Source of the DNA: an uncultured Oscillospiraceae bacterium
Lineage (GTDB): Bacteria; Bacillota; Clostridia; Oscillospirales; Oscillospiraceae
Assembly (NCBI GenBank): GCA_947624585.1
Contig: CANQKZ010000011.1
Coordinates: 1-37,994 of the forward strand
DNA: 37,994 bases
Direction: 5' to 3'
Of this stretch, positions 7,192 to 14,293 are shown piece after piece. Under the pieces are notes generated by a model. The model was not told the origin of the DNA. It saw nothing but the letters and a program-made list of their open reading frames with translations, and ran no database searches. The translations under genes and the position numbers were made by a program. The number at the start of each line of letters is the position of its first letter. The stretch's first letter is position 1.

Positions 7192-8871
7192 GTGTATGAC
7201 AGATGGAATGTAAAGGGATATGACCGGGCGGCGGCGGTGGCGCTGACGCGCCGGGGGGTGAACCCCATGGCGGCGGTGCTGCTGGCCTCCCGTGGGATCA
7301 CGGAGCCGGGGGAGCTCTCGGAGTATATGTCGGAGGATCTGTCCCTGCTGTCGGACCCCCTGACCTTCCGGGACATGGAAAAGGCCCGGGACCGGGTGCG
7401 GGCCGCCATCCGGGTCGGCGAGCACGTGGCGGTGTACGGCGACTACGACGTGGACGGCATCACCTCCAGCTGCCTTGTGGCCGACTATCTGAGGAACCGG
7501 GGCATCCGGTGTGACATATACATACCCCAGAGGCTGGAGGAGGGCTACGGCGTCAAGTCCGCCGCCCTCGACACCGTGAAAAGCTGGGGGGCCAGCCTTG
7601 TGATCACCGTGGACTGCGGCATCACCGCCATGGAGGAGGCCCGTCACGCCCGTGAGATCGGCCTGGACCTGGTGATCACCGACCACCACCAGTGTGGGGA
7701 GGAGCTGCCGGACAGCCTGGCGGCGGTGGACCCCAAGCGGCCCGACTGCCCCTCCGTCTCCAAGAATCTGGCGGGGGTGGGCGTGGCCTTCAAGCTCATC
7801 TGCGCCGTGGAAGGGCCCGGCAGCGAGGAGCGCCTTTTGCGCAAATACGGGGATCTGGTGGCCACCGGCACCGTCGCCGACGTGATGCCCGTCACCGGCG
7901 AGAACCGGGTACTCATCAAGCGGGGCCTCCGGCAGCTCCGGGACGGGGGGCGTCCCGGCTTTACAGAGCTGCGGGCCGCCTCGGGGCTGGACGCCCGGAC
8001 CCCCACGGTGTCCAACGTGGGCTTTGCCATCGCCCCCCGCATCAACGCGGCGGGCCGCCTGGGCTCCACCGCCACCGCCGTGGAGCTTCTGCTGACATCC
8101 GACAGACGCCGCGCCTCGGTGCTGGCCGACGAGCTGTGCGCCCTCAACCGGGAGCGCCAGCGGATCGAGAGCGATATGTTCCGCCAGGCCCTGCGGATGA
8201 TGGAGGACTTCCCCGACCGGACGCGCCCCATCGTCCTGGCCTCCGGCACCTGGCATCAGGGCGTCTGCGGCATTGTGGCAAGCCGCATCTCCGAAAAGTT
8301 CAACGTCCCCGCCATCATGATCTGCGTCCGGGACGGCGTGGGCCGGGGCTCCTGCCGGAGCGTGGAGGGCTTCAACCTGTACGACGCCCTGACCCGGTGC
8401 AGGGACGTGCTCCTGGGCTACGGCGGCCACGAGATGGCGGCGGGCCTGACGGTGCGGGAGGAGCGGATCGACGAGCTCCGTCAGGCTCTCGCGGAGTGCT
8501 ACGCCTCCGTCAAGACGCCGGAGCGGGTCCTGCCCGTGGATTTCGAGGTGATCAAGCCCGAGCTTCTCACCATCCAGAACGTGGAGGCTCTGGACACCCT
8601 GGAGCCCTACGGCGCCGGGAACCCCACGCCGGTGCTGTGTATGCGGGACGTGGCCGTGGAAAACCTGGTGGGCCTTTCAGAGGGCAAGCATACCAAGCTC
8701 TGGGTCAACAAGAGCGGGCGGGTCTTCGAGGCCCTCTTCTTCTCCAAGCGCCCGGAGGAGCTGGGCGTCCGGGTGGGAGGCCGCGCCGACATCGCCTTCT
8801 CCCCCCAGATCAACGACTTCCGGGGCCGCCGCACCGTCCAGCTGAGTTTGCTGGATCTGCGGCTTCTGTGA
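7192..8871 (+). CDS. recJ: Single-stranded-DNA-specific exonuclease RecJ
   Basis: RecJ degrades single-stranded DNA 5' to 3' in recombination and in mismatch and base-excision repair. The 559-residue product has the DHH phosphoesterase signature: GDYDVDGITS (Asp84, 86, 88), Asp141 in ITVDCGI and the DHH triad in VITDHHQ (164-166). A DHHA1-type domain with GxGGH-like motif (LGYGGHEMAAGLTV) follows, then a C-terminal OB-like domain. The start is a GTG with AGGAG nine bases upstream. At 559 residues it is compact but complete. The gene is followed after about 30 bp by the (p)ppGpp synthetase gene on the same strand, a common pairing in Firmicutes. Confidence 0.95.
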   Translation: MYDRWNVKGYDRAAAVALTRRGVNPMAAVLLASRGITEPGELSEYMSEDLSLLSDPLTFRDMEKARDRVRAAIRVGEHVAVYGDYDVDGITSSCLVADYLRNRGIRCDIYIPQRLEEGYGVKSAALDTVKSWGASLVITVDCGITAMEEARHAREIGLDLVITDHHQCGEELPDSLAAVDPKRPDCPSVSKNLAGVGVAFKLICAVEGPGSEERLLRKYGDLVATGTVADVMPVTGENRVLIKRGLRQLRDGGRPGFTELRAASGLDARTPTVSNVGFAIAPRINAAGRLGSTATAVELLLTSDRRRASVLADELCALNRERQRIESDMFRQALRMMEDFPDRTRPIVLASGTWHQGVCGIVASRISEKFNVPAIMICVRDGVGRGSCRSVEGFNLYDALTRCRDVLLGYGGHEMAAGLTVREERIDELRQALAECYASVKTPERVLPVDFEVIKPELLTIQNVEALDTLEPYGAGNPTPVLCMRDVAVENLVGLSEGKHTKLWVNKSGRVFEALFFSKRPEELGVRVGGRADIAFSPQINDFRGRRTVQLSLLDLRLL

Positions 8872-8903
8872 TTTGACAATCTCTCCCACAGGTGGATAAA
8901 AAT

Positions 8904-11180
8904 ATGGATAATTCAGACATTGACCGTGTAAACCAAAACATACCGGAACCCCCGTCCCCGGAGCCGGCCCCGGCGGAGGAACAGCCCGTCCCGGACGTGA
9001 ACGCCCTCTGTGAGGAGCAGTACGTCCGGCTGGAGGCGTCCATCCACCAGAGCACCCAGATCCGGAGCACCGAGCGCATCCGGGCGGCCTACGAGTTCGC
9101 CCGGGAGGCCCACGGGATGCAGCTGCGCAAGGACGGAAGCCCCTACATCACCCACCCCCTGGCCGCCGCCGTCATCGTGGCGGAGATGGGCCTGGACGAG
9201 GAGTCCGTCATGGCCGCGCTCCTCCACGATGTCATTGAGGACACCCCCGTGACCCACGAGGACGTGGCCCGCCGCTTCGGCGAGGACGTGGCCGCCATCG
9301 TGGAGGGCGTCACGAAGCTGACCAAGATCCGCTACACCTCCAAGGAGGAAGAGCAGGTGGAGAACCTGCGGAAGATGCTCCTGGCCATGGCCAGGGACAT
9401 CCGGGTGGTCCTCATCAAGATGGCCGACCGCCTCCACAATATGCGCACCATGGAGTACCAGTCCGCCCCCAAGCAGCTGGAGAAATCCCGGGAGACCATG
9501 GAGATCTACGCCCCCATCGCCCACAGGCTGGGGATGCAGAAGATCAAGCTGGAGCTGGAGGACCTGTCGCTTCTTTACCTGGACCCCGTGGGCTACCACG
9601 AGATCGAGACGGCCCTCCGGGAGCGGGAGGAGAAGAACGCCGGATTCATGGAGCGCACCGAGGCCGCCATCCGCCGGAGGATGGACGAGGCGGGCATCAC
9701 CTGCGGCGTCCAGTCCCGGACCAAGGACATCTACTCCATCTACCGCAAAATGTTCGGAAAGTCCATGGAATTTGACGAGATCATGGACATCTACGCCTTC
9801 CGCGTCATCGTGGACGACATCGCCGACTGCTACAACGTCTTAGGGTGCATCCACGAGCTCTACAAGCCCGTCCCCGGAAGGTTCAAGGACTACATCGGCA
9901 CGCCGAAGCCCAATATGTACCAGTCCCTCCACACCACCGTCATCGGCACCGAGGGCATCCCCTTCGAGGTGCAGATCCGCACCTGGGAGATGCACCGCAC
10001 CGCCGAGTACGGCATCGCCGCCCACTGGAAATATAAGGACGGCATCCAGGGGAGAGGGGACGAGGAGAAATTTGCCTGGATCCGAAACCTGCTGGAGACT
10101 CAGGAGGACTCCGACGCCCAGGATTTCATCTCCAACCTGAAGGTGGATATGTTTGCCGACGAGGTATTCGTCTTCACCCCCCACGGGGACGTGAAGAGCC
10201 TGCCCGCCGGGGCCACGCCCATCGACTTCGCCTACTCCATCCACTCCGCCATCGGCAACCGGATGACCTGCGCCAAGGTCAACGGGCGCATCGTGCCCTT
10301 CTCCCACGTCCTGCAAAACGGCGACGTGGTGGAGGTCATCACCTCCAGCACCTCTCGGGGACCCAGCCGGGACTGGCTCACCCTGGTCAAATCCTCCGAG
10401 GCCCGCAACAAGATCCGCCAGTGGTTCAAGCGGGAGCGGCGGGAGGAGAACATCGTCACCGGCCGCGCCGCCTTCGAGGCGGAGATGCGCCGCCAGGCGG
10501 TGCCCCTGACCGTTTTGAGCGACGAGCGCGCCCTGCCCCGCATCCTGGAGCGGATCTCCGTCACGGCCCTGGACGATATGTACGCCTCCATCGGCTACGG
10601 GGGGCTGTCCGCCCAGAAGACGGTCAACAACATCAAGGACGAAATGCGCCTCATCGAGCGCACCGCCAAAAAGCAGGGCCTGAACCCGGTGTGGGCCAGC
10701 CAGGATCTGAAAAACGCCAAGGCCGTCAACGGCATCATCGTGGAGGGCATCGACAATTGCCTTGTCAAATTCTCCCATTGCTGTATGCCCGTGCCGGGGG
10801 ACGAGATCGTGGGCTTCATCACCCGGGGCTACGGCGTCTCCATCCACCGCACGGACTGCAAGAATTACGCGTCCTCCGCCGAGCGGGAGAGCGAGCGGGA
10901 CCGCTGGATCAAAGTCCGCTGGTCGCCGGGGGAGGAGGACCTGTACCAGACCTCCATCGCCATCTCCGCCGCCGACCGGGACGGGCTCGTTATGGACATC
11001 GCCACCGTCCTCAGCTCCCTGAAGGTCAAGGTGGACGCCCTCACCGCCCGCAACGGGCCCGGGGGGACCGCCAACATCTATATCACCATCCGGGTACACG
11101 ATAAGGCGGAGCTGGGGATCGCTATGGCGAAGATCATGAATGTCAGAAATGTAAAAGAGGTCAAGAGGCAGGGGACTTGA
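8904..11180 (+). CDS. relA: Bifunctional (p)ppGpp synthetase/hydrolase (Rel/SpoT family)
   Basis: This long RSH enzyme makes and degrades the stringent-response alarmone in the cytoplasm. The 758-residue product has a hydrolase HD domain with its metal motif intact (His84 in THPLA, His108-Asp109 in LLHDVIEDT). The synthetase domain carries RTKD (272-275), the RxKD form linked to bifunctional enzymes, and YIGTPKPNMYQSLHTTV. TGS (about 400-460), a conserved-cysteine region (KFSHCCMPVPGD) and a C-terminal ACT domain follow. I prefer the ATG at 8904, 8 bases after AGGTGG, over the GTG at 8892 that lies within that site. Both catalytic centres look functional. It shares the recJ promoter. Repeat R1 begins about 15 bp after the stop. 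Confidence 0.95.
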   Translation: MDNSDIDRVNQNIPEPPSPEPAPAEEQPVPDVNALCEEQYVRLEASIHQSTQIRSTERIRAAYEFAREAHGMQLRKDGSPYITHPLAAAVIVAEMGLDEESVMAALLHDVIEDTPVTHEDVARRFGEDVAAIVEGVTKLTKIRYTSKEEEQVENLRKMLLAMARDIRVVLIKMADRLHNMRTMEYQSAPKQLEKSRETMEIYAPIAHRLGMQKIKLELEDLSLLYLDPVGYHEIETALREREEKNAGFMERTEAAIRRRMDEAGITCGVQSRTKDIYSIYRKMFGKSMEFDEIMDIYAFRVIVDDIADCYNVLGCIHELYKPVPGRFKDYIGTPKPNMYQSLHTTVIGTEGIPFEVQIRTWEMHRTAEYGIAAHWKYKDGIQGRGDEEKFAWIRNLLETQEDSDAQDFISNLKVDMFADEVFVFTPHGDVKSLPAGATPIDFAYSIHSAIGNRMTCAKVNGRIVPFSHVLQNGDVVEVITSSTSRGPSRDWLTLVKSSEARNKIRQWFKRERREENIVTGRAAFEAEMRRQAVPLTVLSDERALPRILERISVTALDDMYASIGYGGLSAQKTVNNIKDEMRLIERTAKKQGLNPVWASQDLKNAKAVNGIIVEGIDNCLVKFSHCCMPVPGDEIVGFITRGYGVSIHRTDCKNYASSAERESERDRWIKVRWSPGEEDLYQTSIAISAADRDGLVMDIATVLSSLKVKVDALTARNGPGGTANIYITIRVHDKAELGIAMAKIMNVRNVKEVKRQGT

Positions 11181-11195
11181 TCGGCTGGCCGCCGG

Positions 11196-11827
11196 GGCAT
11201 TTATCGGGGTTCCGTCCGATCGGACGGGGGGTCTTCTTTTCTCTCTTTTGTTCCGTGGGCGGTGTGCCCACTGCACAAAAGAGAGAAAAGAAGCAAAAGA
11301 GAGAAAAGGCCGGTGTTGGGGGTTGGCGGTGACTTTTGGGCTGGCGCTTCGTAACGCGAGGCGGCTTCCGCGTTCCGTGTCTGTACGCCTGGGTGGAACC
11401 ATAGCCGCGCGGGGGGAAGACTTAATTGGTTTCTGCTTCAGCTTCGCTTGGCCGCTTACGTTGGAGGTTGTTGATAGGTGGGCGGCTCTGTTTGGGGCCG
11501 CGCTTGGTGGGCGGTTGGTGGGGGGCCCGTTTTTGGGTGTGTGTCGTTTGGGGTGGTGCGTCGCTCTTTTTAAAAAAGGATTTTCAAAATATCTTTCCTG
11601 CGGAAATTCATTTTGAAAAAGATTTGGGAGCGGTTTGCGTCCCCTTAATTTCAGGAAGATTTCCTTAATTTCAAACGAAAATCCTTAATTTCAAAGAAAA
11701 TTCCTTGATTTCAAAGCCCCCCAAACCCGGAAACCCTTGCGGCGCAAGGGGTTTGCCCTTAATTTCAAAATTTCAGGCGTTTTGGGGCTTTTAAAACGGT
11801 TACAAAGTTGTAACCATTCAAACTGAC
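11196..11827 (+). repeat. Repeat R1, copy 2 (long form), left arm of an inverted repeat
   Basis: This arm is the reverse complement, with small differences, of 12526-13155. From the head it contains CCGTCCGATCGGACGG (11215-11230), the long hairpin CTTTTCTCTCTTTTGT (11236-11251) / ACAAAAGAGAGAAAAG (11275-11290) with inner stem TGGGC/GCCCA, and about 250 bp of conserved sequence. Then come an A/T-rich stretch with GGATTTTCAAAATAT, a 20-bp tandem array (11643-11722), a CCCTTGCGGCGCAAGGGG hairpin and the palindrome GGTTACAAAGTTGTAACC (11798-11815). The match with the other arm stops at 11827. No frame is conserved over the whole arm. Confidence 0.88.
11643..11722 (+). repeat. Tandem array of four 20-bp units inside R1 copy 2
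   Basis: Units begin CCTTAATTTCA at 11643, 11663, 11683 and CCTTGATTTCA at 11703, exactly 20 bp apart, with a variable 8-9-bp tail. A related TTAATTTCAAAATTTC lies at 11759-11774. The second long copy has the same array. Twenty bp is about two turns of DNA, so bound proteins would sit on one face. Confidence 0.85.
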
Positions 11828-11883
11828 GGGATTCCGGCGTGAAACTGAATACCGGGGGCGGATCACCCGGCGGAGGGTATTTA

Positions 11884-12012
11884 ATGAGAGGACCGGGCCA
11901 GGGAGCGGTGCGGCCGGAACTTTACACCTGGGACTTCAACAAGGGGGCCATAGCCATGTATCGGGCCATGGACATGACGCCCCGGCGATATGTGTTTGGA
12001 AAGAAGCTTTGA
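11884..12012 (+). pseudogene. C-terminal remnant of a GNAT-type acetyltransferase
   Basis: An ATG at 11884, preceded by GGAGG at normal spacing, opens 42 codons ending in TGA at 12010-12012. The sequence LYTWDFNKGAIAMYRAMDM followed by TPRRYVFGKKL matches the usual end of GNAT N-acetyltransferases (N-x-x-A-x-x-x-Y-x-x-x-G/D-M, then R-R-Y-x-x-x-x-L). The acetyl-CoA-binding loop and all earlier parts are missing, and upstream sequence does not continue the domain, so this is a truncated remnant. A functional micro-protein is unlikely. Confidence 0.6.
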
Positions 12013-12213
12013 TTCGTGTTCGCCTTTAACGGAAAGTGAAGTGATTTGGTTTATGGACTCTTTGCAAATATGCTCATGTAAAACGAGTCCTTCCGCGAAT
12101 TTGTGTTCAAAACCCGAGAAACGCGTATCGGTCGGAACTCCCGGCGGGGGATATTCTCATTTGTGTTCCCGAAGTATCAGAGGCGTGGCTGGAGTGAATA
12201 TTTACCCAACCGA

Positions 12214-12525
12214 TCACCTTATCCATTCATTCGAAATGATGCGCGCGATATCTTTGGGGATATTTGTTAACGCTGTTCGCAAAAAATCCGGAACAAGATC
12301 GATGTATTGCAATTCATCCGATGACCGCGTTAGTTGATGCTTTGTTTACCTGTACTCCTTCGCCAATGGTGAAAAAACAGTCAAATCATCGTGCTTTATG
12401 ACGGGCAGTTGGTTGTTTTTGACCGGAAACATAACGTCGAATTGGGACTTGTTTCTTAAAAACGCCAAAACCTCCGGCTTTCTGACAGTACGCCGCCCCC
12501 CCTTTGCGGCCCGAGTGTTTCCCGT
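12214..12525 (-). pseudogene. Decayed unidentified coding sequence with one internal stop
   Basis: Read from 12525 leftward, one frame stays open for about 104 codons except for a single TAA at 12348-12346. The part before the stop includes RKPEVLAFLRNKSQFDVMF and ends SPLAKEYR. The part after includes SSDELQYIDLVPDFLRTAL and ends ISNEWIR before TGA at 12216-12214. Both halves have ordinary protein-like composition with alternating hydrophobic residues. I do not recognise the family. No start codon with a ribosome-binding site is obvious, and the frame runs into the R1 arm, so the 5' end may have been replaced by the repeat. Confidence 0.4.
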
Positions 12526-13155
12526 GTCAGTTTGAATGGTTACAAAGTTGTAACCGTTTTAAAAGCCCCAAAACGGCTGAAATTTTGAAATTAAGGGCAA
12601 ACTCCTTGCGCCGCAAGGGTTTCCGGGTTTAGGGGGCTTTGAAATTAAGGATTTTCGTTTGAAATTAAGGAAATTTTCTTGAAATTAAGCGGGAGATTTT
12701 GAAATGAAGGGGTGCGTGGACCGCTCCCAAATCTTTTCAAAATGAATTTCCGAAGGAAAAATATTTTGAAAATCCTTTTTTAAAAAGAGCGACGTACCAC
12801 CCCAAACGACACACCCCCAAAAACGGGCCCCACACCCCCCGCCCACCAAGCGCGGCCCCAAACAGAGCCGCCCACCTATCAACCCCCACCAACGTAAGCG
12901 GCCAAGCGAAGTTGATGCTCCAACCAATTAAGTCTTCCCCCCGCGCGGCTATGGTTCCACCCAGACGTACAGACACGCCACCGCGGAAGCCGACCCGCGT
13001 TACGAAGCGCCAACCCAAAAGTCACCGCCAACCCCAACACCGGCCTTTTCTCTCTTTTGCTTCTTTTCTCTCTTTTGTGCAGCACGCTTTCTCGCGTGCG
13101 GAACAAAAGAGAGAAAAGAAGACCCTCCCCCGTCCCTTCGGACGGAAACCGATCC
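12526..13155 (-). repeat. Repeat R1, copy 3 (long form), right arm of an inverted repeat
   Basis: This is the reverse complement of 11196-11827, with head facing dtd and tail facing inward. It carries the GGTTACAAAGTTGTAACC palindrome (12538-12555), four 20-bp units (12641-12710) and the conserved central block shared with copy 1. The long hairpin has arms at 13063-13078 and 13103-13118 with inner stem CACGC/GCGTG, and CCGTCCCTTCGGACGG closes the head near 13133-13148. The inner stem differs from those of copies 1 and 2, yet pairing is kept. Confidence 0.88.
12641..12710 (-). repeat. Tandem array of four 20-bp units inside R1 copy 3
   Basis: GAAATTAAGG begins at 12641 and 12661, GAAATTAAGC at 12681 and GAAATGAAGG at 12701, exactly 20 bp apart. 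It mirrors the array in copy 2. The spacers differ between units while the GAAATTAAG core is kept. Confidence 0.85.
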
Positions 13156-13204
13156 TCCCCCGGCATATTTGCCGGAATCAAACAAAAGGAGCCTTTGCAA
13201 AACC

Positions 13205-13645
13205 ATGCGCGCAGTCGTCACAAGAGTAACCTCCGCCTCCGTAGAAATCAACGGAGAGATCACCGCACAAATCGAAAAGGGCTTTCTTGTCCTTCTCGGC
13301 ATCCACAGAGACGACACCGCCCAGGCGGCGGTAAAGCTTGCCGACCGCGTCTGCGGCCTGCGCGTCTTCGAGGACGATCGGGGGAAAATGAACCTGAACC
13401 TGGCCGCCGCCGGAGGGAGCATCCTCTGTGTCTCCCAGTTCACGCTGTTCGCCGACACCCGATCCCGCCGTCCCGGCTTCACCGAGGCCGCCCGCCCCGA
13501 GATCGCGGTACCGCTCTACGAGCTCTTCATGGACGAGTGCCGCAAACGGGGCTTTGAGGTCCGGCACGGTCAATTCGGCGCCGACATGAAGGTGGCCTCC
13601 GTCAACGACGGGCCGGTGACCGTCCTGTTCGACACCAATCAATAG
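13205..13645 (+). CDS. dtd: D-aminoacyl-tRNA deacylase
   Basis: Dtd hydrolyses D-amino acids mischarged onto tRNA (and glycine from tRNA-Ala), acting as a chirality checkpoint in the cytoplasm. The 146-residue product has normal length and both family motifs: SQFTL (77-81) and NDGPVT (134-139), whose Gly-cisPro provides chiral selection. The start MRAVVTRV is the conserved family N-terminus. AAAGGAG lies 13 bases upstream, a little far, and the frame remains open upstream without family similarity. In many Firmicutes dtd directly follows the relA-type gene; here the R1 island separates them. A CCGGCA/TGCCGG hairpin lies between R1 and the start. Confidence 0.94.
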   Translation: MRAVVTRVTSASVEINGEITAQIEKGFLVLLGIHRDDTAQAAVKLADRVCGLRVFEDDRGKMNLNLAAAGGSILCVSQFTLFADTRSRRPGFTEAARPEIAVPLYELFMDECRKRGFEVRHGQFGADMKVASVNDGPVTVLFDTNQ

Positions 13646-13684
13646 CGATCACACACAATGCAAAATTATGAAGGGGAATCGAAT

Positions 13685-14293
13685 ATGCTCATCAAATGTC
13701 TGCCTGTCGGCCATATCGAGGCCAACTGCTACATCGTCACGGACGAGAGGACGCTGGAGTGCGCCGTCATCGACCCGGGCGACGAGTTCAACACCATCAT
13801 GGACTACATCGAGGACACAAAGCTCAAGCCCCGGGCCATCTTCCTGACCCACGGGCACTACGACCACACCGGCGCGGCGGCGGCCCTCTCGGAGGAGACC
13901 GGCGCGCCCATCTTCATCCACCGGGCCGATGTCACCGACGCCCCCGGCGAGTCCTACCGCTACCGCGCCCCGGAGGGGACCAGGTTCTGGTCCGACGGGG
14001 ACACCGTCACCGTGGGTTCCCTGCGCTTCCGGGTGCTGGAGACGCCGGGCCACTCCCCCGGGTCCGTCACCCTTAAGTGCCAGGACGTGCTCTTCACCGG
14101 CGACACCCTCTTTGAGAGCTCCTGCGGCAGGACCGACCTGCCCGGCGGGAACATGGACGACCTGATGGCGTCCCTCAAGCGTCTGGGGGACATCCCCGGA
14201 AATTACGAGGTCTATCCCGGCCACATGGACCCCACCACACTGGACATCGAGAAGGCCACAAACTACTACATGAGGGTTGCCAGGGGATTATGA
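13685..14293 (+). CDS. Metallo-beta-lactamase-fold hydrolase (glyoxalase II-like)
   Basis: The 202-residue product has the metal-binding motif LTHGHYDHTG (His56, His58, Asp60, His61), a later ETPGHSPGS histidine, FTGDTLF (metal-bridging Asp) and a final PGHMDPTT histidine, so the binuclear metal site looks complete. It resembles the short YcbL/GloB-like hydroxyacylglutathione hydrolase-type proteins, but the natural substrate is unknown because Clostridia generally lack glutathione. The start at 13685 has AAGGGG at good spacing; the earlier in-frame ATG at 13658 lacks one. It overlaps hemZ by 4 bp (ATGA) and follows dtd after about 40 bp, a conserved neighbourhood in Firmicutes. Confidence 0.9.
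   Translation: MLIKCLPVGHIEANCYIVTDERTLECAVIDPGDEFNTIMDYIEDTKLKPRAIFLTHGHYDHTGAAAALSEETGAPIFIHRADVTDAPGESYRYRAPEGTRFWSDGDTVTVGSLRFRVLETPGHSPGSVTLKCQDVLFTGDTLFESSCGRTDLPGGNMDDLMASLKRLGDIPGNYEVYPGHMDPTTLDIEKATNYYMRVARGL

Larger units (their letters stand above)
11828..12525. other. Central segment of the inverted-repeat island
   Basis: These 698 bp lie between the R1 arms and appear only once in the window. Base composition is visibly less GC-rich than in the flanking genes. The content seems to be decayed coding sequence: a short acetyltransferase C-terminus on the plus strand (11884-12012) and a stop-interrupted frame on the minus strand (12525-12214). Minus-strand frames in the middle (about 12160-12045) are also partly open, but I cannot assign them. 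No complete gene or transposase was seen. Confidence 0.6.

Noticed and set aside
11248..11668. A protein encoded inside repeat R1 (similar frames in all three copies)
   Set aside because: Parts of a frame are shared, but copies 2 and 3 differ by a frameshift upstream, substitutions are not concentrated at third positions and change residues freely, and no start signal is conserved. Structure is better supported than coding.
11643..11722. CRISPR array
   Set aside because: The 20-bp units are tandem with only 8-9 variable bases, far shorter than repeat-spacer units, and no cas genes are present.
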